From positions 1 through 64,000 of the forward strand of contig NZ_FZQR01000003.1 of NCBI RefSeq assembly GCF_900199455.1: a stretch of DNA of 64,000 bases, in the 5' to 3' direction. The notes beneath the pieces were generated by a model. The model saw only the letters and a program-made list of their open reading frames with translations. It searched no databases and was not told where the DNA came from. Each line of letters starts with the position of its first letter. Positions within the stretch are counted from its first letter, which is position 1. Source of the stretch: Mesorhizobium carmichaelinearum. Its GTDB lineage: Bacteria > Pseudomonadota > Alphaproteobacteria > Rhizobiales > Rhizobiaceae. The translations under genes were made by a program, and so were the position numbers. This document shows, piece after piece, positions 54,458 to 63,498 of this stretch.

Positions 54458-55768
54458 CTACCGCCTCGCCCGCAAAGCCGTGGCCTCCGCCGGCGGGGAG
54501 GAAACGCCGGGGTCGGGGCGCGGTGCCAAAGGGCCGGACGTCAGTTGAATTCCGCGTGTCTCGGGCAGCAAAAGGGTCGCGGCGAATGCGATGCCGTAGC
54601 CCAACAGCGCGACCAGGCCAATCGCCTCCGCCAGGCCGATATATTGCGCCAGTATCCCGATACAGGATACGGCCGCGGCGCCCGCTGCCTTGCCGGAGTT
54701 GTAAGCGAAACTCTGGCCGCTGGCGCGAATGGCGGACGGGAAGAGTTCGGTGAAGAACGGGCCCAGCGCGGCATAGTTGCCGATGGTGAAGAAGCCGAAC
54801 GGCGCCCCCAGGACAACCAGCAGCCAGCCCGAAAGCGGCAAGAACATGTAGGCGACGGTAACCAGCCAGGAACAAACCAGAAAGAGCTGAAATGTCCGCC
54901 GCCGCCCGAGATAGTCGGCCAGGTACGCGCTTGCCAGAAATCCGAAAAACGAGCCGCCAGTCACCACGAACACGTAGTAGCCCGAAGTGCTCGGCGACAG
55001 TTCGCGCACGGTCTTCAGAAAAGTCGGCAGCCAGTTGACGATGGCGCCGCCAACGCCGATCACACCGAATGCAAGCAACGAGGACAGAACGGTAATGCGC
55101 AGCGTTTCCGGCTGGAATATCGCCCCCAATCCCGGACGGGTTCCGGACCTCTCGACAAGCTCGCGCGTTTTGACAAAAATCTCCGGCTCCTCGATCCTGC
55201 GGCGCAGATAGAGCACCAGCAGGCCGGGAAGAACGCCAATCATCAACAGCACCCGCCAGCCATACTCCTGGGGCACATGCGCCAGCACCACGCCTGCCAG
55301 AATGGCCGCCGCGCTCCATCCGACGCCGAAGCCGCTCTGGACGGTGCCGACGGCCTTGCCGCGATGTTCGGCGCGGATGATCTCGCCCATGAGAACCGCG
55401 CCGGCCGCCCATTCGCCGCCAAAGCCCAACCCTTGCAGGATGCGCAGGACCATCAGCTGCTGGAAGTCCTGTGCAAAACCGGCAAGGAAGGTGAAGGCGC
55501 AGAACCACAGGATCGTGAACTGCATGATGCGGGCGCGGCCGAAACGGTCGGCGAGATATCCGCAGATCCATCCTCCGATTGCCGCGGAGAGCAACGTTGC
55601 CGTCGCCAGGTAGCCGGCCTGGGCCGTCGTCATCCCCCATGCCGCGATGAGGACTGGCAGCACGAAGCTGAAGAGCTGCGCGTCCATTGCGTCGACTGCC
55701 CAGCCGGCGAAGCAGCCCCAGAAGGTGTTCCGCTCCCGCTCCGTCAACTGCTTGTACCAGGTGAACAT
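54458..55768 (-). CDS. MFS transporter, aromatic acid/metabolite:H+ symporter type
   Basis: The 436-aa 12-helix carrier has MFTWYKQLTERERNTFWGCF, the DAMDAQLFSFVLPVL helix 1, motif A-like GGWICGYLADRFGRARIM, and LQGLGFGGEWAAGAVLMGEI in helix 4. This is the pattern of the SHS/aromatic acid symporters. It most likely imports the substrate of the operon's enzymes. The final 30 residues are proline/alanine-rich and not conserved-looking. Confidence 0.9.
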   Translation of the reverse strand: MFTWYKQLTERERNTFWGCFAGWAVDAMDAQLFSFVLPVLIAAWGMTTAQAGYLATATLLSAAIGGWICGYLADRFGRARIMQFTILWFCAFTFLAGFAQDFQQLMVLRILQGLGFGGEWAAGAVLMGEIIRAEHRGKAVGTVQSGFGVGWSAAAILAGVVLAHVPQEYGWRVLLMIGVLPGLLVLYLRRRIEEPEIFVKTRELVERSGTRPGLGAIFQPETLRITVLSSLLAFGVIGVGGAIVNWLPTFLKTVRELSPSTSGYYVFVVTGGSFFGFLASAYLADYLGRRRTFQLFLVCSWLVTVAYMFLPLSGWLLVVLGAPFGFFTIGNYAALGPFFTELFPSAIRASGQSFAYNSGKAAGAAAVSCIGILAQYIGLAEAIGLVALLGYGIAFAATLLLPETRGIQLTSGPLAPRPDPGVSSPPAEATALRARR

Positions 55769-55805
55769 TTCTTCCTCCCATTGCTTCTTCTGGTTGTTGG
55801 GCCAG

Positions 55806-56594
55806 CTAGACGACCAGTGGCGTGAGACCTCCGTCCATGGTCAGCGAAGCGCCTGTCACGTAGGAGGATCTTGCGCTGGCGAGGAAAAGCGCGGCGTCGG
55901 CCACTTCTTCCGGCTTTGCGTAGCGCTGCAGGGGAATGCGTTGTTCGTTCAGCCGCAGCAGCTCTTCCGTCGGCTTGCCGGTCATCCTGGATTCGACTTC
56001 AAGCGACAACTGCAGGCGTTCGGTCATGGTGGCGGCGGGGTTGATGACGTTGACCCTGACGCCGGCGGAACCCCAGGCCGCCGCCAGACCCGCCGAGGCG
56101 AGCATCAGCGCCGCGTTGGCGGCGCCTCCCGGCAGATGCATGGGTGATGCGATCTTGCCGCCGGTGCCGACGATGTTGACGACCGTGCCCGCGCGACGTG
56201 CCACCATCAGGGGCAGGACGTGGTCCATGACGTTCATGTAGGTGAAGAATTTCGCGTCCATCGCAATACGCCATTTGTCCGGCGTCAGCTCACCCGGAGG
56301 AACTCTCCTGGCGCCGCCGGCTGAATTGACCAAGGACGCGATCGGACCCACCTGATCCTCGAGCGCGGCGACCATGTCCTTTGCCGCAAGCCCATCCGAC
56401 AGGTCGGCGGCGAAACTGGCTACCGACAGGCCCTCGGCAGCCAGCGCTGCCTTTGCGGCATCCAGGTTCTGCTGGCTGCGCGAGACAATCACCACGCGAG
56501 CCCCTTCCCTGCCAAAGGCCCGCGCGCAAGCCAGCCCTATTCCCTTGCTGCCGCCAGTTATCAGGACGACTTTGCCGTCGAGTTCGAGGTTCAT
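55806..56594 (-). CDS. Short-chain dehydrogenase-like protein lacking the catalytic triad
   Basis: The 262-aa Rossmann-fold protein has intact cofactor motifs TGGSKGIG (residues 13-20) and NSAGG (90-94). At the catalytic site, where S-Y-x3-K should stand, it reads [20 protein letters not shown] (141-160): Ser, Tyr and Lys are Gly143, Gly156 and Asn160 by spacing. It still ends [15 protein letters not shown] like a normal SDR. It may bind NAD(P) but use other chemistry, or act with the 2-hydroxyacid dehydrogenase gene that precedes it. ATG at 56592-56594. Confidence 0.85.
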   Translation of the reverse strand: MNLELDGKVVLITGGSKGIGLACARAFGREGARVVIVSRSQQNLDAAKAALAAEGLSVASFAADLSDGLAAKDMVAALEDQVGPIASLVNSAGGARRVPPGELTPDKWRIAMDAKFFTYMNVMDHVLPLMVARRAGTVVNIVGTGGKIASPMHLPGGAANAALMLASAGLAAAWGSAGVRVNVINPAATMTERLQLSLEVESRMTGKPTEELLRLNEQRIPLQRYAKPEEVADAALFLASARSSYVTGASLTMDGGLTPLVV

Positions 56595-56595
56595 C

Positions 56596-57606
56596 TCAGT
56601 GATCCTGTTTTTGGCCATGGGCGTTGTGGACGTTGATCGGGGTTCCCGCCGCGAAGGCGACGATCTGGTCGAATGCATTGCCGTAGGCGAATTCGTAATT
56701 GTCGCGCTCGACGTAGCCGAGATGCGGGGTGCACAGGGCGTTGGGCAGCCTGAGCAACGCGTCGTCCGGATTAGTCAGCGGCTCGCGTTCGAACACGTCG
56801 ATGGCAGCCTTTCCGGGGCGACCATTCTTCAGTGCCGCCACCAAGGCCCCCGGCTCGATCAATTCGGCGCGGCTGGTGTTCACAAGCAGGGCGGTTGGTT
56901 TCATCCGTGCGAGGTCACCAGATGTAACCAGGCCGGTGGTCTCGGCATTCAGCCGCAGGTGCAGGCTGAGGACATCCGACAGGCGGAACAGCGCGTCCTT
57001 GTCCGACGCGATCTCGAGTCCCTCGGCTCTCGCACGAGCCAGCGAGCCCTCGCGGCCCCACACCAGCACATCCATGCCGAAGGCCATGCCGATGCGTGCG
57101 ACCATCGAGCCCAGCCGGCCGAAACCATAAATGCCCAGGACACGGCCCCTCAAGCCCAACCCGATCGTCGTCTGCCAATGGCCTTGCCGCAGCGAAGCGC
57201 TTTCGAACGGAATGTTGCGCATCGCCGCGAGGATCAGGCCCCAGGTGAATTCCACCGTCGAATAGGACGGACGCGATGTGAGAGCGGACGAAACGACGAC
57301 GCCATGCCTGTCGCAGGCCGCCAGATCGATATGGGGGATGTGACCGTTCTGGCTGATGAGCTTCAAATTGGGCAAGCGGCTGAGCAGGTTTTCATCGATC
57401 CGGGTGCGCTCGCGCATCAGCACAAGCACATCGGCATCGACCAGACGATTGGCCAGGACGTCGATGTCCTCGACGATGTCGGTCCAGATGGCAACATCAT
57501 GGCCTTCCAGCTTGGCAAAGCAGTCGAGCGTGCGCACGACATCCTGGTAGTCATTGATGATGGCGACACGGAGCTTCTTCACGGGAGGATCAATCGCTCT
57601 ATGCAT
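56596..57606 (-). CDS. D-2-hydroxyacid dehydrogenase family protein
   Basis: The 336-aa enzyme has [20 protein letters not shown] at the start (phosphoglycerate-dehydrogenase-like). The NAD loop is [18 protein letters not shown], catalytic Arg is in [15 protein letters not shown], Glu in [13 protein letters not shown], and His in [16 protein letters not shown]. The ATG at 57604-57606 overlaps the RraA-family stop, so coupling is likely. It reduces a 2-oxo acid or oxidises a 2-hydroxy acid. Confidence 0.9.
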   Translation of the reverse strand: MHRAIDPPVKKLRVAIINDYQDVVRTLDCFAKLEGHDVAIWTDIVEDIDVLANRLVDADVLVLMRERTRIDENLLSRLPNLKLISQNGHIPHIDLAACDRHGVVVSSALTSRPSYSTVEFTWGLILAAMRNIPFESASLRQGHWQTTIGLGLRGRVLGIYGFGRLGSMVARIGMAFGMDVLVWGREGSLARARAEGLEIASDKDALFRLSDVLSLHLRLNAETTGLVTSGDLARMKPTALLVNTSRAELIEPGALVAALKNGRPGKAAIDVFEREPLTNPDDALLRLPNALCTPHLGYVERDNYEFAYGNAFDQIVAFAAGTPINVHNAHGQKQDH

Positions 57607-58345
57607 TGCCTGGCAGATCCGCAACGGAGGTGCCGGCATCGATGGCTTCGCATTTCGCTTCTTCGAAAGCCGCCTTCTTCAGCGCCTTTGCAAGAATCTC
57701 GGCGGCCCGGGCAATCGGGATGAAGCAGACGCCGGTTTCATCCGCGACAACAATATCGCCAGGGGCAACCCGGACGCCGGCGATCTGGATATCGCCGTTG
57801 ATCTCCACGGTCTCGATCCGCCACTTGCCGGTGACAGGCGTGATTTCTGTGGCCCAAAGCGGATATCCGACCCGCCGCGAATGTCCGAGGTCGCGAATGC
57901 CTCCGGAGACGATCGCTCCTGCCTCGCCCTGTCTTTTTCCTGCCTGCGCCGAAATTCCGCCCATGTTCGAAACGCCGGCAACACCATCGATGACCACCAC
58001 ATCGCCTGGCAACGCCAAATTGTGGGCTTCGAACTCCGCCATCCGGTTGACGTGGTTTCGCGCCGTTTCGTAGACATGTTCGCGCTGCAGGATGTTGCGC
58101 ACTGTGAGCGCCGGACCGACAATCGACGTCGAAGGCAGGGTCGGCTTCAGGGTCGATGTGCCAATCGCACCGGTGATGCCCAGCTCATCCATAATATCCG
58201 AAATAACGCTGGTGGCGTCGCCGATCCGTTTGAACCCGTCGATCAGCTCCTGCGGCGGACGCGGGGTTCGCATCAACCGGATGCGGTCAGGGCTGATCTT
58301 GCCGGTCAGTTTCGGCAACACGTCCGCAAAAGCGACGTCATTCAT
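57599..58345 (-). CDS. RraA-family protein (HMG/CHA aldolase-like)
   Basis: The 248-aa protein has TSVISDIMDELGITGAIGTS, GPALTVRN and the aldolase signature GVAGVSNMGGISA ... GGIRD, which gives the G-x20-R-D metal/oxaloacetate site of 4-hydroxy-4-methyl-2-oxoglutarate aldolase. The true RraA RNase E inhibitor is smaller. Class II pyruvate aldolase activity fits a catabolic operon. ATG with GAGGAT upstream. It is the first gene of the operon, divergent from the LysR gene. Confidence 0.88.
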   Translation of the reverse strand: MNDVAFADVLPKLTGKISPDRIRLMRTPRPPQELIDGFKRIGDATSVISDIMDELGITGAIGTSTLKPTLPSTSIVGPALTVRNILQREHVYETARNHVNRMAEFEAHNLALPGDVVVIDGVAGVSNMGGISAQAGKRQGEAGAIVSGGIRDLGHSRRVGYPLWATEITPVTGKWRIETVEINGDIQIAGVRVAPGDIVVADETGVCFIPIARAAEILAKALKKAAFEEAKCEAIDAGTSVADLPGNA

Positions 58346-58503
58346 GGCGTATCCTCTGGTTTGTACGGAGCTTTTATCACCGGTTGCGAGGCGGGCGTAT
58401 TCACTCGCATGTGTTCGGCTGCTCGTTCGAAACAGGATTGCTTGCCGCGTTGCGCGCGTCCAATTTAGAATTAGACACAAGCGTCATTTCCTGGGTGAAT
58501 AAC

Positions 58504-59451
58504 GTGCGCCTCGATCTGAACCTGATCGCAGTCCTTGAGGCCATCATGCTGGAAAGGAATGTAACGCGTGCGGCCGCAAGCCTGGCGATGAGTCAGCCAG
58601 CCGTCAGCAATGCGTTGCGCCGCGCCCGCAAGCTGACGAAAGACCAGCTTTTCCTCAAGACGGCGACCGGCGTTCAACCGACGTCTCGCATGGTGGCGAT
58701 GTGGCCCGAACTTCATCGCTCGCTGACGGCAATCCGCGCTTCGTTCGCTCCCGACGACTTCGACCCGGGATCGGATACGACCAGTTTTCGCGTTGCGGTC
58801 ACGGACAGTCTCGCGATGGAAGGTGTCAGCGCGATCACGCTTAAGTTACAGGCCGCATCCCCACGTGCCCGTGTTTCCTTTGCCGTTCACACGCATGAGG
58901 GCTCGCTGGACGGGATCGGCCGCGGCACACTCGACTGCGCGGTAGGCATGTTTGCCTCGCTGCCGAGAGAAGTGCATGTGCAAAGCCTGCGGACGGATCG
59001 CTATGTATGCGTCATGCGCAGCGGGCACGAACTGGCGCAATCCCTGAGCCTCGATCAGTTCACCGCCGCGGCGCACGTGCTGGCAACCCCATCCGGGCTG
59101 GAACTGGGGCTTGTGGATGGCTGGCTCAGCCTGACGGGGCGGACAAGGACGATCGTCGCCGTGGTCAATCATTTCGCCGATGCGCTGAGGATTGTCGCGC
59201 GGAGCGACCTTCTCACCTGCGTTCCGCTTGGCTTCTTCAACGGACCCTGGCGCGCCATCGCAGATGAGGATGAGTTGGTGGTGCGCGGCCTGCCGTTCGA
59301 GACAGAGAAATTGCTCTACAAGCTGATCTGGCACGAACGACTGCAGGCGCACCCCGCCCACCAATGGTTTCGTTCGCTGGTAGGAGATGTCTGCGGATCG
59401 CCCTTCGACGGCCCGCCGATTGAAGACGCAGCGCCTGCGACGCAACCATAG
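58504..59451 (+). CDS. LysR family transcriptional regulator (NodD-like group)
   Basis: The ~315-aa protein opens VRLDLNLIAVLEAIMLERNV and TRAAASLAMSQPAVSNALRR, the LysR helix-turn-helix in the style of the NodD/NahR subgroup, followed by the effector domain with RVAVTDSLAMEGVSAITLKL. GTG 58504 is preferred because it aligns with the family start; GTG 58495 is also possible. Divergent from the RraA-led operon, which it probably activates. Not enough to call it a nodulation gene, and no nod box or nod genes are near. Confidence 0.88.
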   Translation: MRLDLNLIAVLEAIMLERNVTRAAASLAMSQPAVSNALRRARKLTKDQLFLKTATGVQPTSRMVAMWPELHRSLTAIRASFAPDDFDPGSDTTSFRVAVTDSLAMEGVSAITLKLQAASPRARVSFAVHTHEGSLDGIGRGTLDCAVGMFASLPREVHVQSLRTDRYVCVMRSGHELAQSLSLDQFTAAAHVLATPSGLELGLVDGWLSLTGRTRTIVAVVNHFADALRIVARSDLLTCVPLGFFNGPWRAIADEDELVVRGLPFETEKLLYKLIWHERLQAHPAHQWFRSLVGDVCGSPFDGPPIEDAAPATQP

Positions 59452-59473
59452 TCTGGCTCATGGAAGCCTATCC

Positions 59474-60511
59474 CTAGCTGTAGTCCAGGGGCACATAGGT
59501 GTAGGCGTTATCGGCGTCGCGTCGCACACGGCCCAATCCAGGAAACGATATGTGCGCACCGCCCACGATGTAGCCTTTCTGTGCCGCATCCGCGAATGCG
59601 AGTTCATGCACGTGTTCGGCCTCTGATGCGTCGCCATCGTACTGGATGGTGACAGAGGGGTCTTTGAACTGCACCGCGGCGACATGCACGACATCGCCCC
59701 ACAGGACGATCTTCTCGCCCCTGCTTTCGACCACGTACATGGTGTGTCCGGGCGTATGGCCATAAGCTGTTTGGGCGCGCACGCCAGGCACGAGGTCGGT
59801 GTTGCCATCGAAAATGGCGAGCTTGCCAGCTTGCATGTATGGCGTGATCGACGCTACGGCGGCCTCAAAGAACCGCCTCGCTTCAGCCGGAGCCGCGCGC
59901 ATGTTTGCGTCGCTTAGCCAGTAATCGGTGTCGCGCTTGTCGACACGCACGATCGCATTGGGAAAAGCTCTTTGGCCCTCGACCATGAGACCGCCAACAT
60001 GATCGGCGTGCAGATGTGTGAGGTAAAGCTCATCGATCTGCTCCGGCCGATAGCCCGACGCGCGCAGATTGCTCAACAGATGGCCCGTGCTTGGCCCCAG
60101 CAGTGAGCCTGCGCCAGCATCGATCAAGACCAGCTTGGCTCCGGTATCGAGGAGAAAGCAATTGTGGGAGGTCTCGATGAGGTCGCCGAGATAGTTGCGC
60201 TTCAGGGCTTCTTCGATCCGAGCCGGGTCGCCCTGCAGCAGCTTCGTGGCAGGCAGCATATTGCTGCCATCGGATAGCGCCGTTATCTCAAAATCGCCCA
60301 CCGCCAAGCGATAGAATCCGGGTGCCTGGCTTTTCAGCATGGGCGCATCCGCGAACACAGGCGTCACAAAACTGCAGGCCAGGCAAAAACAGCCGGCAGC
60401 CAAAAAGAAGCGGCGGGCGGGATCGATGGCGTCACTTTTGCTCAGCCCGGACTGGACCGGGCCTTTCGTGCCGTTGAACAAGCGATCAAGCGTTATGCGA
60501 GGGTTGACCAT
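59474..60511 (-). CDS. Exported metallo-beta-lactamase-fold hydrolase, Tat-like signal
   Basis: The 345-aa protein has RRFFLAAGCFCLACSFVTPV at about residues 35-55, a twin-Arg-type export signal with a long N-region. It has the metal motif YLTHLHADHVGGL (HxHxDH), GHTPGHTMYVV and later GGAHISFPGLG. It belongs to the MBL-fold hydrolases, possibly a lactonase or sulfatase-like enzyme. It runs tail-to-tail with the LysR gene. The first ~30 residues could be a mis-assigned extension. Confidence 0.8.
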   Translation of the reverse strand: MVNPRITLDRLFNGTKGPVQSGLSKSDAIDPARRFFLAAGCFCLACSFVTPVFADAPMLKSQAPGFYRLAVGDFEITALSDGSNMLPATKLLQGDPARIEEALKRNYLGDLIETSHNCFLLDTGAKLVLIDAGAGSLLGPSTGHLLSNLRASGYRPEQIDELYLTHLHADHVGGLMVEGQRAFPNAIVRVDKRDTDYWLSDANMRAAPAEARRFFEAAVASITPYMQAGKLAIFDGNTDLVPGVRAQTAYGHTPGHTMYVVESRGEKIVLWGDVVHVAAVQFKDPSVTIQYDGDASEAEHVHELAFADAAQKGYIVGGAHISFPGLGRVRRDADNAYTYVPLDYS

Positions 60512-60886
60512 TTCGGATCTCTGTCTGCTTTCTGTCGAGCCTGTAGATGGACGTATGTCCTTCGGCCCCCACCTCTCCGTCCGCTGAAGTTTGGGCGCCG
60601 CCACCGGGGTTCTTGTGCCTACCGTTTACGCGATGGCCAGCCCCGTCCAATTCAGAGTTTAGGGCAGCATCATAATTCCACTGAATAACGGCCGTTTGTC
60701 GCTGCCGTAGTTAGGATGGTTTCGCTTTGCGCACCCGGGCGAATGGCGATGCGAACATTTTCTGATTGAATTCGTCCGCCGACGGCGCATTGGACAGGCT
60801 CGAGAAATTCATGGCTTCGGAGCAGGTTTGGCTGGCGCACGAATGCCGAACACCTATACTGGAAAGATCAAGCGAGTGGGTTCGCC
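60512..60886. other. Divergent intergenic region
   Basis: About 375 bases between the MBL gene and the methyltransferase gene. No frame or RNA was recognised. It presumably holds both promoters. Confidence 0.4.
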
Positions 60887-61579
60887 ATGAGCAAAGAGTT
60901 CAGTGTCGCCGACGCCTATGGCACGGGCCGCGCCATCTTCATGGGAATTGAGCTGCTCGTCGCGCCCGGTGCGCTCGTGCCCCGGCCGGAGACGGAGTTG
61001 CTGGGCACGACGGCCCTTGGTGTCTTGCATCAAATGAACCTGCCGGCGCCACGCGTCGTCGACATGTGCTGCGGCACTGGCAATCTGGCGTGCGCCATCG
61101 CCCATCACGTCCCCACCGCGCGCGTCTGGGCGAGCGACCTCACCGATGGATGCGTCGACGTGGCACGCCGTAACGCCGCCCATCACGGCATGGCTGACCG
61201 CGTTTCGGTGCATCAGGGCGACTTGTTCGGCGCTCTCGCCGGCCTGGGGCTTGACGGGACGATCGACGTGATCGTCTGCAATCCGCCCTACATTTCGGAA
61301 AAGCGGCTCGAGGGCGACCGCGCGCATCTGGTCGAGCTCGAGCCGCGGGAAGCGTTCGCGGCCGGCCCTTACGGCCTCAGCATCCATATGCGGGTGGTCA
61401 AGGACGCGCCGCGATATTTGCGGCCTGGCGGCGTCCTGCTCTTCGAGGTCGGCCTTGGCCAGGACCGGCAGGTGATGAGCTTGATGGAGCGCAGCAAGGC
61501 ATATGAGAACATCCGCGCTGTCTCGAACGAAGCGGGCGAGGGCCGGGTGGTTCTGGGACAAGCCAAGGCGCAGGCATGA
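60887..61579 (+). CDS. PrmC-like class I methyltransferase
   Basis: The 230-aa protein has the SAM-binding VVDMCCGTGNLACAIA (residues ~57-72) and VIVCNPPYISEKRL (NPPY, about 125-140), the active motif of N-methyltransferases that act on Gln/Asn/adenine amides. It lacks the N-terminal domain of PrmC, so it is not a normal release-factor methyltransferase. It converges on the acyl carrier protein gene 58 bases away. It could modify a product of the neighbouring biosynthetic genes. Confidence 0.82.
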   Translation: MSKEFSVADAYGTGRAIFMGIELLVAPGALVPRPETELLGTTALGVLHQMNLPAPRVVDMCCGTGNLACAIAHHVPTARVWASDLTDGCVDVARRNAAHHGMADRVSVHQGDLFGALAGLGLDGTIDVIVCNPPYISEKRLEGDRAHLVELEPREAFAAGPYGLSIHMRVVKDAPRYLRPGGVLLFEVGLGQDRQVMSLMERSKAYENIRAVSNEAGEGRVVLGQAKAQA

Positions 61580-61637
61580 GCGTGCCGAAAACCAGCGCAA
61601 TTCCAGGAACCGATCTGGGCAGGCTTTACGCCGGCAA

Positions 61638-61898
61638 TCAGTTCATTTTGCGGATGATGTATTGCTCGATCCCTTGAATGGAATCGAGATTTTCAGGCAA
61701 GAGTTCGCTGTCTTCGACGGTGATGCCAAAGGTCTCCTCGATAAAGCCGATAATCTCGAGCACCCCCGTCGAGTCGACGATGCCTTGATCGAGCAAGGAC
61801 GTGTCGTTCACCAATGCCTTTACGTCGCTCACGTAGAAATTCGAAACCAGGAAACTGCGGATCTGCTCGCTGTAGGTTCGGTCCTTGATCGTCAACAT
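61638..61898 (-). CDS. Acyl carrier protein
   Basis: The 86-aa acidic four-helix carrier has the phosphopantetheine attachment site in GIVDSTGVLEIIGFI (Ser43 in D-S, although the usual Leu after it is Thr). ATG with GGAGGA. The stand-alone ACP is co-oriented with the acyl-AMP ligase and asparagine synthase genes, so it probably receives the ligase's acyl or aminoacyl group. It is not the fatty-acid AcpP (lacks the usual LGADSLD). Confidence 0.87.
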   Translation of the reverse strand: MLTIKDRTYSEQIRSFLVSNFYVSDVKALVNDTSLLDQGIVDSTGVLEIIGFIEETFGITVEDSELLPENLDSIQGIEQYIIRKMN

Positions 61899-61941
61899 GA
61901 ATTCGTCCTCCGTAGCGACACCACCAATTTAGCGACCCGCC

Positions 61942-63498
61942 TCATGACAGAGCCGTTTTCTTGAGTTTGCCCGTGTCCGTCATCGGCAGGCTGGCCACGA
62001 CGACGATGGACTTCGGAACCATGAAGTTTTCCAGTCGTTTCTGGCACTCCATCTGCAGCTGCTTTTCGCCGATGGTTCTTCCATTTTCCATCACGACAAA
62101 CGCCTTCACCGCCTGCCCAAGGAGTTCGTCGGGAACACCGATGACCGCCGCTTCCCGGACGCCGGGAATATCCATAAGGACGTTCTCCACTTCCTTCGGC
62201 GCCACCTTCTCGCCGCGCGATTTTATGATCTCGTCACCACGGCCAACGAAGTAGAGGTAGCCCTCCGTGTCCATCCGGCAGTAGTCGCCGGTGTACAGGA
62301 CCTGCTCGCCGGGCAGCGGGCCGGGTTTGAGCTTCCTGGCCGTCGCCTCGGGCTTGCCCCAATAGCCCTTCATCACCGTTGCGCCGCGAATGACGAGCTG
62401 GCCGACGACGCCGGGGTCGACCCGCCTGTCATGTTCGTCGACGATCCACATTTCCGTGTTCGGGATCGCGATCCCGACGCTCAGCGGCTTTCGCTTGAGA
62501 TCCTCCGGCGGCAAATAGGTGCAACGCTTGCATTCGGTGAGGCCGTACATCGAATAGATGCGTGCACTCGAAAACAGCTCCCGAAGCATGAGGATATGCT
62601 TGAGCGGCAGCGCCGCCGCGGTGTTTGTGACGTAGCGAATGCTCGAGAAATCCTGATCCCTGAGGGACTTGAGTTCGGAAAGTGCCGCAAAGATGGTGGG
62701 CACGCCGGGAAAACCCGTAACCCGCTCTTGCCTGATCAGCCCGAGGACCTGCGCCGGGAAGGCGAATGAGCGTTCGAGCACCAGCCGCGCGCCGGTGCGA
62801 AACGCCATGATCATCTGGTACAGGCCGTAGTCGAAGGCGAGGGGCAGGACATTGAGGATCACCTCGTCCTCGGCAAGCTCGAGGTAGGAAGCGATCGACG
62901 TGCACGCGGTCATCATGTTCCTGTGCGTCAGCATCACGCCCTTGGGTTCGCCTGTCGAGCCGGAGGTGTAGATGATGGCGGCAAGATCGACATCGATGCA
63001 ACGCCGCGCCGGCGGTACATCGCCGCCGCTGGCGACCGCAATGTCCCAGCGCACGGCATGCGGCAATCGGGAGAGCTCGGCGTCGTCGATCGATCCGGAA
63101 ACGATCGTCCGCAGAAGTGAAGGGCAGCCACACGCCGGTTCGCGGAAGATCGAGTGCAGATGCGCGTCCGTGATCAGCGCCGCAGGTCGGCAGTCGTTGA
63201 GCAGGTAATCAAGCTTGTCGCTCTTGGTCAGCGGGTTGACGATGCACACCACCGCATTCGCCTTGAGCACCGCCCAGAAGCTCACCACCGTCTCGACGGT
63301 GTTGTCGGCGAAGATCATCACGCGATCGCCGCGCACGACCCCTGATGCGGTCAAATCCCGGGCGACCGCATTGGCGCGCGCCTCGAGCTCGCCATAGGTG
63401 ACACGCTGCTTGCCGCACACCAGGGCCACCTTGTCGCCGAGCCGGCCGGCCGAGTGGGCGAGATAGTCGTGCAGCAGGGGGACGGCATCATGCAACAT
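61942..63498 (-). CDS. AMP-dependent acyl-CoA/acyl-ACP ligase
   Basis: The 518-aa adenylate-forming enzyme has IIYTSGSTGEPKGVMLTH (P-loop), IYSMYGLTECKRCTYLPP, VLYTGDYCRMDTEGYLYFVG and the terminal catalytic-Lys region MTDTGKLKKTALS. It activates a carboxylic acid with ATP and transfers it to a thiol; the ACP gene 43 bases downstream is the obvious partner. It overlaps the asparagine synthase 3' end by 11 bases. Relatives occur beside ACP and amidotransferase genes in small biosynthetic clusters. Confidence 0.92.
   Translation of the reverse strand: MLHDAVPLLHDYLAHSAGRLGDKVALVCGKQRVTYGELEARANAVARDLTASGVVRGDRVMIFADNTVETVVSFWAVLKANAVVCIVNPLTKSDKLDYLLNDCRPAALITDAHLHSIFREPACGCPSLLRTIVSGSIDDAELSRLPHAVRWDIAVASGGDVPPARRCIDVDLAAIIYTSGSTGEPKGVMLTHRNMMTACTSIASYLELAEDEVILNVLPLAFDYGLYQMIMAFRTGARLVLERSFAFPAQVLGLIRQERVTGFPGVPTIFAALSELKSLRDQDFSSIRYVTNTAAALPLKHILMLRELFSSARIYSMYGLTECKRCTYLPPEDLKRKPLSVGIAIPNTEMWIVDEHDRRVDPGVVGQLVIRGATVMKGYWGKPEATARKLKPGPLPGEQVLYTGDYCRMDTEGYLYFVGRGDEIIKSRGEKVAPKEVENVLMDIPGVREAAVIGVPDELLGQAVKAFVVMENGRTIGEKQLQMECQKRLENFMVPKSIVVVASLPMTDTGKLKKTALS

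Noticed and set aside
58504..59451. Nodulation regulator nodD
   Set aside because: The LysR N-terminus resembles the NodD/NahR subgroup, but no nod box or nod genes are in the window and the gene is divergent from a catabolic operon.
60887..61579. Housekeeping release-factor methyltransferase prmC
   Set aside because: It lacks the PrmC N-terminal domain and is not next to prfA.
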